The notes under the pieces: generated by a model
Told to the model about the DNA's origin: nothing
What the model saw: the letters and a program-made list of their open reading frames with translations, nothing else
Database searches by the model: none
From: Thermobaculum terrenum ATCC BAA-798
GTDB taxonomy: Bacteria; Chloroflexota; Chloroflexia; Thermobaculales; Thermobaculaceae
Direction of reading: 5' to 3'
Length of the DNA: 64,000 bases
Assembly (NCBI RefSeq): GCF_000025005.1
Contig: NC_013526.1
Coordinates: 558,001 to 622,000, forward strand
In this document: positions 34,666 through 43,285 of the stretch, piece by piece
Layout of the letters: each line of letters begins with the position of its first letter
Position numbering within the stretch: the stretch's first letter is position 1
Made by a program: the position numbers and the translations under genes

Positions 34666-36238
34666 GCAGCCGCTCCAGCTGGAGCGGTCCCAGGGCCAGC
34701 AGGACCATGATAGCCAACCCGCTCGTCGCCAGCGGCAGCGCTCCCAAAGGCAGCGCGAGCAGCGGGTGGGTGTCCCACAGCCATAACGCGCCCAGGGCAG
34801 GCAGCGCCACGGCCGCCAGCACCCCTAGCCCTGCCAAGCCGCCCACCGCACTGGCCACGAAGCTGACCTGTCGTCCAGCGTCCTGCCAGTCGAGGCGCGG
34901 CCACCTGACAGCCACCCAGAGCAGAACGCCAGCCAGCGTCACAGCCAGCAACGTAGTGATGAGCAGCATGTAGATGGTCGCCAGTGGGTGCAGGCCAGCC
35001 CACAGCCCGTACGCGATGTCAAGGGCCGCTGCCAGGGCAAGGGGAGGTACGGCCGCGTAGAGCCACTTGCCCACGAAGATCTCCCTCGGTGACAGGGGGC
35101 AAAGGGTCAGGAGGTAGAGCCTCCTCCCCTCCCGGTTGATACTTGGCTGCGCAAGCGTCATGATCATGAAGTACATGCCCATGTCTATCGTCGCGAAGAT
35201 CGGCCACCCCTCACCCCTGGTGGAGGCTACCGCCAGGCTACGGTAGACGCCAGCGCCGAAGATCACCAGCGGATACAGCAGCCCCACCAAGTGCTGGGGA
35301 TCCCTGCGCAGCTCCTTCCAGTCCTTGGAGGCTAGCGACCACCAGGGAGGGCGAGCACCCGCGCGATCACGCCCGGATCTATGCGACCGCGTGCTGGTGG
35401 CTACCTCCTGGAAGGACGCCCAGCCCAACTCAAACACCCGTACGGAGAGCCAGAGCCCCAGCGCTCCGGCGGCCGCGGAGGTCACGGCGGTCCCCAGCAG
35501 GTAGGCGGCAGCCCTCAGTTCGTCTCCCTGTAGAGCCAGAGCGAGCGCTTGCCCAGGCCAGCTCGTTGGCAGGCGTCCAAGCCACTCGAGCACTGCCCCC
35601 GAGCCAAGGATCTCGACAGCCCTCTGGGCCAACAGCTGCGAGCCCGCGTAATACGCCAGCCCCAGCCCAGCACCCAACAGGGAGGCGATCGCCCTTGCCC
35701 GAGCAGGAGGGATCCACCGCAGCACCGCCACCGTCAGCAGCGTCGCTGCTGCCAGCGGCGCCGCTGGCAGCAGCAGGACTGCGAGCATAGCCAGCGGCCA
35801 GTAACTGCACGGGTGGTCGAACGTCAACCCGAGCCCGGCGACAACCAGCGCCGAGGGCAGCAACGCCAGGCCCAGCAACCGCAGGTAGGATGCTATCAGC
35901 TTCTCCAACACCACCCACCAGGAGGCTACCGGCGTCAGGAGGAGCAATCGCAGATCTCCCTTCGTCGTCAGCGACTCTAGCAGCGCGGGTACGGCCATAA
36001 GGAATAGGAACGTCACGCCGGCGGTCGAGCACCACAGGAGGAAAGTTCGCAGGTAGCCCCCGCTTTGTGCCTCCCCGAAGAGCGATACGATGACGAGCAG
36101 CACTGCGGCGGCCACGCACAGCACCGCGACTGCTGAGCTCACAAGCCCCAGCCAGGGCCTGCGGGAGTCCTGCCGGGGGGATGGGCGGAGGAGCATCTTG
36201 ATCCTTAGAGTCAGCAAGGTCCGCATATAGTGCCACAT
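34652..36238 (-). CDS. ABC-2 type transporter permease
   Basis: A 528-residue membrane protein with about twelve hydrophobic segments, for example VAVLCVAAAVLLVIVSLF, LALLPSALVVAGLGLTF and VALPALGALWLWDTHPLLALPLG. There is no recognisable sugar-permease loop. It follows the ATP-binding gene at 36242 with a gap of only three bases, a common arrangement for two-component export systems. The cargo is unknown; drug, lipid or polysaccharide export are all possible. ATG 36238 is used, and another in-frame ATG lies 12 bases downstream. The gene's last 14 bases overlap the GH36 gene on the other strand. Confidence 0.78.
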   Translation of the reverse strand: MWHYMRTLLTLRIKMLLRPSPRQDSRRPWLGLVSSAVAVLCVAAAVLLVIVSLFGEAQSGGYLRTFLLWCSTAGVTFLFLMAVPALLESLTTKGDLRLLLLTPVASWWVVLEKLIASYLRLLGLALLPSALVVAGLGLTFDHPCSYWPLAMLAVLLLPAAPLAAATLLTVAVLRWIPPARARAIASLLGAGLGLAYYAGSQLLAQRAVEILGSGAVLEWLGRLPTSWPGQALALALQGDELRAAAYLLGTAVTSAAAGALGLWLSVRVFELGWASFQEVATSTRSHRSGRDRAGARPPWWSLASKDWKELRRDPQHLVGLLYPLVIFGAGVYRSLAVASTRGEGWPIFATIDMGMYFMIMTLAQPSINREGRRLYLLTLCPLSPREIFVGKWLYAAVPPLALAAALDIAYGLWAGLHPLATIYMLLITTLLAVTLAGVLLWVAVRWPRLDWQDAGRQVSFVASAVGGLAGLGVLAAVALPALGALWLWDTHPLLALPLGALPLATSGLAIMVLLALGPLQLERLLSPS

Positions 36239-36241
36239 GGC

Positions 36242-36994
36242 CTAGGCCTCCGGCACGCCCTCCGCCTCCTGCGTCAACCGCAGGAAGACGTCCTCGAGGG
36301 TCGCGTCCTCTCCGGCCCTGGCGGCATCCCTCAGCTCCTCCAACGATCCCTGCGCTACTATCCTGCCGCGGTCCAAGATGGCCACCCGGTCGCAGATCTG
36401 CTCTGCCATCTCCAGGATGTGCGTGCAGATCAGCACGGTGCGGCCCTCGTCAGCCATCGCCCGGAGCGTGTCCTTTAGCAGGCGCGCGCTGCGGGGATCG
36501 AGGCCAACGGTGGGCTCATCCAGGAACAGCACCTGTGGCTGGTGGACGAGCTGCCCGCATAGCGCGACCTTCTCCCGCATGCCCCGAGAGTAGCTCCCGA
36601 TCTGCGAGTCAGCGACCTCCCTCAGCCCGAAGCGCTCTAGCAGCTCATCTACCATGGCAGCTACTGGCCCCCTCACCCTGTACAGCTCAGCCATGAGGGT
36701 GACGAACTCCCTGCCGGTGAGCTTCTCATAAAGGTAGGGCTCGTCCGGCACGTAGCCGATCAGCCTCTTGACCACGATCGGCTCCCTCTCCGGGTCGTGG
36801 CCGCATATGCGCACGCGACCGGCGGTCGGTCGCAGCAGGCCGGTGAGCATCCCGACCGTGGTGGTTTTCCCCGCGCCGTTAGGTCCCAGCAGGCCGACTA
36901 TCTCGCCCTCCCTCAGCACCAGGTCGATGCCGTCCACCGCGAGGTTGCGGCCGTAACGCTTGGTCAACCCCTGCGCCAATACTGCCCCTTCCAA
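36242..36994 (-). CDS. ABC transporter ATP-binding protein
   Basis: The 250-residue ATPase has Walker A GPNGAGKTTTVGML, signature IGSYSRGMREKVALCGQLVHQPQVLFLDEP (SRGM in place of the usual LSGGQ) with Walker B, and the H-loop CTHILEMAEQ. It pairs with the permease gene directly downstream. The tight family of Cu-/multidrug-type exporters with TKRYGRNLAVDGIDLVL at the N-terminus is the best match. The start is TTG 36994 behind GGAGGTAGACC. The system probably exports rather than imports. Confidence 0.9.
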   Translation of the reverse strand: MEGAVLAQGLTKRYGRNLAVDGIDLVLREGEIVGLLGPNGAGKTTTVGMLTGLLRPTAGRVRICGHDPEREPIVVKRLIGYVPDEPYLYEKLTGREFVTLMAELYRVRGPVAAMVDELLERFGLREVADSQIGSYSRGMREKVALCGQLVHQPQVLFLDEPTVGLDPRSARLLKDTLRAMADEGRTVLICTHILEMAEQICDRVAILDRGRIVAQGSLEELRDAARAGEDATLEDVFLRLTQEAEGVPEA

Positions 36995-37090
36995 GGTCTA
37001 CCTCCGAGCGTAACCAGATCGTAGCTATTGTACATACTGGCAGCGTGGCATGCATCTGGCTGTAAGGGCCGCAAAAACCAAGGAGGGCTT

Positions 37091-38020
37091 ATGGAGACTC
37101 GCAGGATAGGAAGCTTGGGGGTATCTGTGGTAGGCCTGGGATGCAACAACTTCGGCCGCAGGCTGGACTACGAGGGCACCAAGAGGGTGATTGACGCCGC
37201 GCTGGACGCGGGGATCAACTTCCTGGACACCGCTGACGTGTACGGTGGTGGACAGAGCGAGGAGTTCATAGGGCGTGCGTTGGAGGGCAGGCGGCAGCAG
37301 GTGGTGATCGCCACCAAGTTTGGCAACCCTATGGAGGGCCAGGGCCAGGGAGCCAGCGCAGCATATGTGCGGGTGGCGGTGGAGGCCAGCCTGCGCAGGT
37401 TGCGCACCGACTACATCGACCTCTATCAATTGCACAGGCCGGACCCGAGCGTGCCGATCGAGGAGACGCTGGCTGCGCTAGACCAGCTGGTGCGCGAGGG
37501 CAAGGTGCGGGAGATAGGCTGCTCCAACTTCTCTGCCCAGCAGCTGAGGGAGGCCGAGGATGCCGCGAGAAGCGCCAACACAGCGCGCTTTGTGAGCGTG
37601 CAGAACCACTACAACCTGCTCCACAGGGAGGCAGAACGCGAGGTGCTGGGGGAGTGCGAGCGCCTGGGCTTGGCGTTCCTGCCTTACTTCCCGCTCGCGA
37701 GCGGCCTGCTGACTGGTAAGTACCGCAAAGGACAGCCCCCTCCCGAGGGCACCAGGCTGGCATCCAGGCCAGAGTCGCTGCGCGACGAGGTCTTGGAGAG
37801 GGTCGAGGCGCTGATCGCCTTTGCCGAGGCAAGGGGACGCACCGTGCTGGATCTGGCCGTTTCCTGGCTGCTCTCCCGCCCGGCCGTGGCCTCGGTCATA
37901 GCCGGCGCGACCAGTCCCGAGCAGGTCAAGCACAACGTGGCAGCTGCGAGCTGGCAACTATCCCAGGAGGAACTAGAGGAGCTGGACCGTATAGTGCCTC
38001 CTGGGGAGAACTTGGCGTAG
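37091..38020 (+). CDS. Aldo/keto reductase
   Basis: A 309-residue NADPH-dependent aldo/keto reductase. It shows the TIM-barrel motifs GLGCNNFG, AGINFLDTADVYGGGQSEEFIGRAL with Asp and Tyr of the catalytic tetrad, VIATKFGNP with the catalytic Lys, IDLYQLHRPDP with the catalytic His, REIGCSNFSAQQL, and the cofactor loop VIAGATSPEQVKHN. It reduces aldehydes or ketoses. ATG 37091 follows AGGAGGGCTT; upstream ATG codons lack a site. It is a separate transcription unit, divergent from the ABC genes. Confidence 0.9.
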   Translation: METRRIGSLGVSVVGLGCNNFGRRLDYEGTKRVIDAALDAGINFLDTADVYGGGQSEEFIGRALEGRRQQVVIATKFGNPMEGQGQGASAAYVRVAVEASLRRLRTDYIDLYQLHRPDPSVPIEETLAALDQLVREGKVREIGCSNFSAQQLREAEDAARSANTARFVSVQNHYNLLHREAEREVLGECERLGLAFLPYFPLASGLLTGKYRKGQPPPEGTRLASRPESLRDEVLERVEALIAFAEARGRTVLDLAVSWLLSRPAVASVIAGATSPEQVKHNVAAASWQLSQEELEELDRIVPPGENLA

Positions 38021-38083
38021 CGTTGCCCCGCTCACCCCTCTCGTGAGACAATGTCGATCATAGCATCGTTGGGAGGTGAGAAG

Positions 38084-38536
38084 TTGTCGGACGTGAGCGC
38101 GCTAGGGCCCATCGTGCAGGTGGGCATGGTGGTGAAGGACATAGAGAAGGCGGCGCGCCGCTGGGCGGCGCTGCTGGGCAGCCCAATGCCCGAGGTGATC
38201 GTGACAGCCCCATGGGAACAGGCGCACACCGAGTATCGCGGGGCACCGACTCCGGCCCGCGCCAAGCTGGCCTTCTTCCATCTAGGGCAGGTAGACCTCG
38301 AGCTGATAGAGCCCATCGACGGCCCCAGCACCTGGCAGGATCACTTGCAGACGCATGGGGAGAGCATCCATCACGTGGCGTTCCGCGTGCAGGATATGGA
38401 GGAGGTGATCGCCGCGCTGGAGGCTAAGGGGCTGTCGCTTCTGCAGCGAGGGGATTACACCGGCGGACGCTACGCCTATCTGGAAGACTCCGGGGCGATC
38501 ATCGAGCTGCTGGAGGACCTTCCTACCAGCCCATAA
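38084..38536 (+). CDS. VOC superfamily (glyoxalase/methylmalonyl-CoA epimerase-like) protein
   Basis: A 150-residue protein made of two beta-alpha-beta-beta-beta units: VQVGMVVKDIEKAARRWAALLG and IHHVAFRVQDMEEVIAALEAKG. The metal-binding pattern, a His in each repeat plus LELIEP and AIIELLED, resembles methylmalonyl-CoA epimerase. The substrate is not certain. The preferred start is TTG 38084, because GGGAGGTGAG lies right before it. The ATG at 38051 has no good ribosome site. Confidence 0.7.
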   Translation: MSDVSALGPIVQVGMVVKDIEKAARRWAALLGSPMPEVIVTAPWEQAHTEYRGAPTPARAKLAFFHLGQVDLELIEPIDGPSTWQDHLQTHGESIHHVAFRVQDMEEVIAALEAKGLSLLQRGDYTGGRYAYLEDSGAIIELLEDLPTSP

Positions 38537-38602
38537 CCTGGAAGAACGGGTAGGTGCTCCCCTAGCCGAACGAGGGATACCCCTGCCATCTCCCGCGGGC
38601 TA

Positions 38603-38630
38603 TCCTTGAGGCAAGGACTCAAGGAGGTGA
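38603..38630 (+). promoter_or_regulatory. Inverted repeat over the HtrA ribosome site (HAIR-like or thermometer-like)
   Basis: TCCTTGAG (38603-38610) and CTCAAGGA (38618-38625) are perfect inverted repeats with a seven-base loop. As RNA the 3' arm covers the start of the AGGAGGTGAT ribosome site. As DNA it resembles the HspR element CTTGAG...CTCAAG, but with 7 rather than the usual 9 bases between the hexamers. Confidence 0.5.
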
Positions 38631-38636
38631 TCTATC

Positions 38637-39542
38637 ATGGCAGAGAAGCAAGGCGCTTTGGCGGAGCTATCCGACCAGCTGGCGGACGTGGTGGAGGCCG
38701 CCGGCACGTGGGTGGTGCGGGTGGACGCGCGTCGTGGGCACCCGGCCTCGGGGATAGTGTGGTCGGCGGACGGCAGGATAGTCGCCGCTGACCACACCCT
38801 GGAGCGAGAGGAGGACATCCGCGTGACGTTGCCCAACGGGGAGTCCCATCGAGCCCGGCTGTTAGCGCGCGACCCCGGCGCGGACCTGGCGCTGTTGGCG
38901 GTAGAGGCTGAGGGGCTCGCATCCCCTGTGCTCGCAGATCCGTCCGAGGTACGCGTAGGGCAGATAGCCCTGGCCCTGGGCAGGCCCTCGGGACTCATGG
39001 CCTCGCTGGGCGTGGTAAGCGCCCTGGGTGGGCGCTGGCGCACCGCCACCGGGGGCGTGCTGGATGCCTATGTGCGCAGCGACGCGATGCTTTACCCCGG
39101 TTTCTCAGGTGGGCCGCTGGTGGACGTGCGGGGCCGATTGGTGGCGATCAACAGCTGGCATCTGAGCGGCGGAGCGGGATTCGGCCTGCCGGCGGCTACG
39201 GCGCAGAGGCTGGTGGAGGCGCTGGCCAGCGGGGGCGTCAAGAGGGGCTACCTGGGTATAGCCACCCAGCCAGTGGCGATCGACGAATCGCTCAGGGCCC
39301 GCCTGGGGCTCAGCCAGGGGAGAGCGCTGCTGCTGGTGGGGGTGGAGCCCGGGTCTCCGGCGGATAGGGCTGGGCTGTTGCTAGGAGACGTGCTGCTGGC
39401 GTTCGATAACGCGGAGCTCTCCGGTCCCGAGGACCTGCAGGCTCTCCTCACCCACGACAGGGTGGGGCGGCCAGTGCCCATCAGGGTCTTAAGAGGTGGC
39501 CAGCTGACGGAGCTCCAGGTGGTGCCTGGGGAAAGGAGCTAG
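38637..39542 (+). CDS. HtrA-like serine protease with PDZ domain, no signal peptide
   Basis: The 301-residue protein has a trypsin-like domain with catalytic triad His53 (ADHTLE), Asp83 (PGADLALL) and Ser157 (GFSGGP). A PDZ domain follows from about residue 215 (GRALLLVGVEPGSPADRAGLLLGDVLLAFDNAEL). Unlike DegP/DegQ it has neither an export signal nor a membrane anchor, so it is predicted to be cytoplasmic. GFSGGP deviates by one residue from the usual GNSGGP. It is the first gene of a three-gene unit with a second such protease and a LuxR-type regulator. A stable hairpin overlaps its ribosome site. Confidence 0.86.
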   Translation: MAEKQGALAELSDQLADVVEAAGTWVVRVDARRGHPASGIVWSADGRIVAADHTLEREEDIRVTLPNGESHRARLLARDPGADLALLAVEAEGLASPVLADPSEVRVGQIALALGRPSGLMASLGVVSALGGRWRTATGGVLDAYVRSDAMLYPGFSGGPLVDVRGRLVAINSWHLSGGAGFGLPAATAQRLVEALASGGVKRGYLGIATQPVAIDESLRARLGLSQGRALLLVGVEPGSPADRAGLLLGDVLLAFDNAELSGPEDLQALLTHDRVGRPVPIRVLRGGQLTELQVVPGERS

Positions 39543-39545
39543 GCG

Positions 39546-40394
39546 ATGCTTGGTAGGTGGTCCGTGTTTGCGGCCTCGGATGAGGCCGCTGAGCTATCGC
39601 AGAGACTACTCGATCGTGTGGTGATGATACGTTCCCGCCACGGGGTGGGCTCAGGCATCATCTGGGCGCCCAGCGGCCTGGTGGTGACTAACAGCCACGT
39701 CGTGCCCCAGCAGGAGGCCGAGGTCCGGACGCGGTCCGGCGAGGAGGTGCGGGGTACTCTCCTGGCGAGGGACACCAGGCGGGACCTGGCCGCGCTCTCC
39801 ATACCCTTGCGGGACTTGCCCAGCGTGGAGGTGGGCGACTCCGGCTCGGTGCGCGTGGGCCAGCTCGTGCTGGCGGCTGGGTCCCCCTTTGGCGTGAGGG
39901 ACGTGATCACCGCCGGGGTGGTGACGGCTGTGGGGCCCGTGAGCGCGCTGCGCAGCCCCCTGTCGTTCATCCAGTCGGACGTGTCGCTCGTGCCGGGCAA
40001 TTCCGGGGGGCCGCTGGTGGACGTTGGCGGCAAGGTCATCGGGCTCAACTCGATGGTGATCACGCCCGGCCTGTCGCTCGCCGTCCCCTCGGCAGAGGTG
40101 ACCGCCTTCCTTCAGGAAGCGTTCCGTCCCAGGGCTTTCCTCGGCGTGCGGGTGGTCGATGCTCCCGTGGGCGGCGTCATGGTCGTAGGTGTGGAGCCTG
40201 GGAGTGCGGCCGAGCGTGCCGGTATCCAGCGCTTCGACCTGCTGCTGGCCGTCAACGACCGCGATGTCCGGAGCGTAGGGGATCTCGAGCGGGCGCTCAG
40301 GACCTCATCCTCCTCTCCCCTGCGGGTGAGATTGCTCAGGGACGGGAGAGCGATCCTCTTGGAGCTCGAGCCGGACCTCCGGACCGCGGCCTGA
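39546..40394 (+). CDS. HtrA-like serine protease with PDZ domain, second copy
   Basis: A 282-residue protein with intact triad His51 (TNSHVV), Asp80 (TRRDLAAL) and Ser153 (GNSGGPLVD), and a C-terminal PDZ domain (GGVMVVGVEPGSAAERAGIQRFDLLLAVNDRDV). It is only distantly like its neighbour in sequence but has the same domain order. Again no signal peptide or membrane helix is present. It starts at ATG 39546, three bases after the first protease gene, which implies co-translation. The two may form mixed oligomers or act on different clients. Confidence 0.87.
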   Translation: MLGRWSVFAASDEAAELSQRLLDRVVMIRSRHGVGSGIIWAPSGLVVTNSHVVPQQEAEVRTRSGEEVRGTLLARDTRRDLAALSIPLRDLPSVEVGDSGSVRVGQLVLAAGSPFGVRDVITAGVVTAVGPVSALRSPLSFIQSDVSLVPGNSGGPLVDVGGKVIGLNSMVITPGLSLAVPSAEVTAFLQEAFRPRAFLGVRVVDAPVGGVMVVGVEPGSAAERAGIQRFDLLLAVNDRDVRSVGDLERALRTSSSSPLRVRLLRDGRAILLELEPDLRTAA

Positions 40395-40403
40395 GGGCTG
40401 CCG

Positions 40404-40970
40404 ATGATCAGGGTCGGTCTGGTGTCCCCCTACCCAGCGCTGAGGGCTGGCCTGAGGGCGATGCTATCGGGCCAGCCGGAGGTGGAGGTCGTGGCCGAGG
40501 GTGAAGACCCAGGGGCTGTGGCCTCCGCGGGGGTGGACGTGCTCCTGCTAGATGCCCCCGAGGGAGGTCATCCTCCTGGCGTGGAGCAAGGCTTGATTAT
40601 CCTTGGTGATAGGCTGGAGGCCGATCTACTGGGGAGCGGCCATCCGGTGGGCTTCCTCCCGCGCGATGCCTCCGTGGAGGAGGTGATCGCCGCAGTCAGG
40701 GCAGTCGCCAGTGGGCTCTCCGTGGTCGCGCCCACCCTGGCAGCTCGTATAGTCCGGCGCGAGCCCGAGGAGGTCCCCTTGACGCAGCGGGAGGTCGAGG
40801 TGCTGGCCCTCATGGCTGACGGACTACCGAACAAGGCCATAGCCGCGAGGCTGGGCATCAGCGAGCACACGGTGAAGTTCCACGTGGGTTCCATCCTCGC
40901 AAAGCTCGGAGCCTCCAGCCGAGCGGAGGCCGTGGCGATCGCCGCCCGCAAGGGCCTCCTATTCCTGTAA
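40404..40970 (+). CDS. NarL/LuxR-type response regulator
   Basis: The 188-residue protein has a short receiver-like N-terminus (IRVGLVSPYPALRAGLRAML, with VDVLLLDAPEG giving a possible phosphorylation Asp). The LuxR DNA-binding domain is complete: LTQREVEVLALMADGLPNKAIAARLGISEHTVKFHVGSILAKLGASSRAEAV. The receiver is shorter and Asp/Lys poor, so phosphorylation is uncertain. It lies nine bases after the second protease. No sensor kinase gene is adjacent. It may control its own operon. Confidence 0.85.
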   Translation: MIRVGLVSPYPALRAGLRAMLSGQPEVEVVAEGEDPGAVASAGVDVLLLDAPEGGHPPGVEQGLIILGDRLEADLLGSGHPVGFLPRDASVEEVIAAVRAVASGLSVVAPTLAARIVRREPEEVPLTQREVEVLALMADGLPNKAIAARLGISEHTVKFHVGSILAKLGASSRAEAVAIAARKGLLFL

Positions 40971-41129
40971 TCTTAGGTCGCTACGTGTGGTAAGCTGTAC
41001 GGAGGCTACGGGCTACCAACACCCATCGCTTCCCTTATGCCGCGATCTCCTCTGATAGAGGCAGAGAAGCTTACCATGGAAATCAGACACGAAACGAAGT
41101 AAGGCTCACCGTAGATGCCTTTCGAAAGT

Positions 41130-43163
41130 TTATGGCAGCGGATTGGCAGCTCCCTTGAACTCGTTGTAGACCAACCTGTGGGCTTCCGTATCGAACGTGA
41201 CCAAACCCATGGTCGAGATGCCGTTCAGGTTGCGATTATAGGTCATAAGCTCCTTGTAGTCCTTAAGCAACCAGAACGTATATCCAGCTATGAAGCCTAG
41301 CCTGCTTGGATCCATCACCTGCTGCCAATGTGCTAGGAACTTGGCAGCATGCCATTCCTCTGTGCCTGGTTGTTCCGCGGATCCGTGATCACCGTAGATG
41401 GACCAGGTACCGTTCTCTGTAATGAGAATGGGCTTGTCGGGATACGAGGCATGTACGGCGTCAAGGACTGGCCCAAGATCGGAATCCTGACCATAGAAGT
41501 ACCCGAAGTACTCATTGAATCCTATGACGTCCGCAAGATCGAACGCTGGATCCCAGCTGCTGGAAGAGGCCCAAGTCACGGGTCTGTGCTGCAAGTCGAT
41601 GCTCTGCACCGCCTCCTTCATGTCCCTGATCCACTCTCTGTAGACCTGAGTGTCCGCCCAGATCTGTGATTCGTTCTGCAGACACCACATGATCACTGAT
41701 GGATGGTTTGCCTGGTTCCAGGCCATCATCAGTGCTAAGGCCCGAGATAATCCATAACTCTGGGTCTGCAGGTCCTCCTGTGCTGTGTCGAGCCACATGT
41801 TGTCTATATCATCGAGCACAAGCAGACCATGTGTATCGGCGAACTCGTACACATAAGGGTGGCGGTTGTAGACACAGTTTCTTATAAAGTTAGCATGCGT
41901 ATCCAAGACTAATCCTAGCTCTCTGTCGTACTCCTCGAGCGTTAGCGATCGCCCACGCTCTGCCGTCTCTTCATGCCAGTTAACCCCTTTCAGGAATATT
42001 GGTCTACCGTTGAGCAGCAACCTGCCATTGCGCACCTCCACGCTTCGCACGCCATAACGCACGGACAGACTATCCTCAGGAGGACGTCGATTCTCCACCC
42101 CTCTATCCCCTCTCCCAGGATAGAGCGTGGCCACCAATCGATAGAGTATAGGGTGGGCCGTATCCCACGGCGTAGCGCTTGGTAGCTCGAATGTGAACTG
42201 GACGGCCGTCACCTGATTAGGCGACAGCTGTATAACTCTCGACTGGGGCGCTGCTCCAGTCCCCTCGCCGGGGTCTACAGATAACGTTCTAGTGAGGTGC
42301 TTATGGCTGTTGTTCTGTACTATGACCCTGAGATCTAGCGTGCTTGCGCTCGTGGCAGTGAGTAGTTTCACTATGTTGATCTGCGACGTAGCTTCTATGT
42401 AGACATCTCTGATTAGCCCCGCATACGGCCAGTAGTCAACAGGTTTGTAGGGTAACTCTCGATCGTCAGTAATGGGTGTTGGATTAGGCACTGAGGGATC
42501 GTAGGAGCTCCACCACGGCCTCCTATATACCCTAACGGCGATAGTGTTTTCCCCCTTGAGGATGTGGGTAGTAATGTCTAGGGCAAATGGTGTGTGTCCT
42601 CCCTCGTGCACACCCACCAACTGGCCGTTGATGTATACCCAAGTCCTATAGTTAGCGCCCAAAAAGAACAGCCGGACGATCTTGTTACTCCAATTAGCTG
42701 GAACATGGACTTGCTTCCTATACCAGGCATAGCCATCGTAGAAGGCTGTGCCAGTGCCGTATCTGCTACCATCATATGACCCGAAGTTGGGAGTATCATA
42801 CAGATCCCAGGGTAGCGGTACCTGCACTCTATGCCAACCCGAGTCATCGTGGCCTGGAGTATGCCAACCCTTCGACAGCCCATCATCTGCTGGATCGAAC
42901 CGAAACTTCCATAGGCCGTTGAGGTCGATGTACTCTCGACACGGCTCCCTCTCCCTCCAAGTGTCAAACGACGGTACTGGCTGACCATACTGAAACACGA
43001 CCGGTGTGCCGTCTATATCTCGAACTTCCGTACGCATAGGTTCGCGCTGCTGTACAGCCCTCATCGCACGAGCTTGGGCTAAAGACAGCGCCATTAAGGT
43101 ACCGGCAGCGCCAGCACTGGCCTTTAGGAAATCCCGCCTTGACAGTTTGTGTGATGTATCCAT
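41130..43163 (-). CDS. Tat-exported glycoside hydrolase family 2 enzyme
   Basis: A 677-residue GH2 protein with a twin-arginine signal (KLSRRDFLKASAGAAGTLMALSLAQA). Sugar-binding jelly-roll, immunoglobulin-like and TIM-barrel domains follow. The acid/base is the Glu of CLQNESQIW and the nucleophile is the Glu of ITENGTW. It acts outside the cell as a beta-galactosidase, beta-glucuronidase or related enzyme. G+C is low for this region (one 60-base line 43%), which suggests recent transfer. ATG 43163 follows GGGAGGTACAGC; the upstream promoter overlaps a palindrome. Confidence 0.86.
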   Translation of the reverse strand: MDTSHKLSRRDFLKASAGAAGTLMALSLAQARAMRAVQQREPMRTEVRDIDGTPVVFQYGQPVPSFDTWREREPCREYIDLNGLWKFRFDPADDGLSKGWHTPGHDDSGWHRVQVPLPWDLYDTPNFGSYDGSRYGTGTAFYDGYAWYRKQVHVPANWSNKIVRLFFLGANYRTWVYINGQLVGVHEGGHTPFALDITTHILKGENTIAVRVYRRPWWSSYDPSVPNPTPITDDRELPYKPVDYWPYAGLIRDVYIEATSQINIVKLLTATSASTLDLRVIVQNNSHKHLTRTLSVDPGEGTGAAPQSRVIQLSPNQVTAVQFTFELPSATPWDTAHPILYRLVATLYPGRGDRGVENRRPPEDSLSVRYGVRSVEVRNGRLLLNGRPIFLKGVNWHEETAERGRSLTLEEYDRELGLVLDTHANFIRNCVYNRHPYVYEFADTHGLLVLDDIDNMWLDTAQEDLQTQSYGLSRALALMMAWNQANHPSVIMWCLQNESQIWADTQVYREWIRDMKEAVQSIDLQHRPVTWASSSSWDPAFDLADVIGFNEYFGYFYGQDSDLGPVLDAVHASYPDKPILITENGTWSIYGDHGSAEQPGTEEWHAAKFLAHWQQVMDPSRLGFIAGYTFWLLKDYKELMTYNRNLNGISTMGLVTFDTEAHRLVYNEFKGAANPLP

Positions 43164-43210
43164 GCTGTACCTCCCGATCACGGTCTCAATCCTAGGATGG
43201 AGAGGGTATG

Positions 43211-43255
43211 CACTACGTAGTGTATATTCTATATGCAATAAGACTATTTAGACAA
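43211..43255 (-). promoter_or_regulatory. Promoter and operator of the GH2 gene
   Basis: On the minus strand TTGTCT (43255-43250) and TATAGA (43233-43228) form a promoter with a 16-base spacer. A perfect 12-bp palindrome CACTACGTAGTG (43211-43222) covers the expected start of transcription, the position of a LacI- or DeoR-type repressor site. Confidence 0.55.
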
Positions 43256-43285
43256 AACTACCGTGGAAGCGCTCGTGTAAAAACT

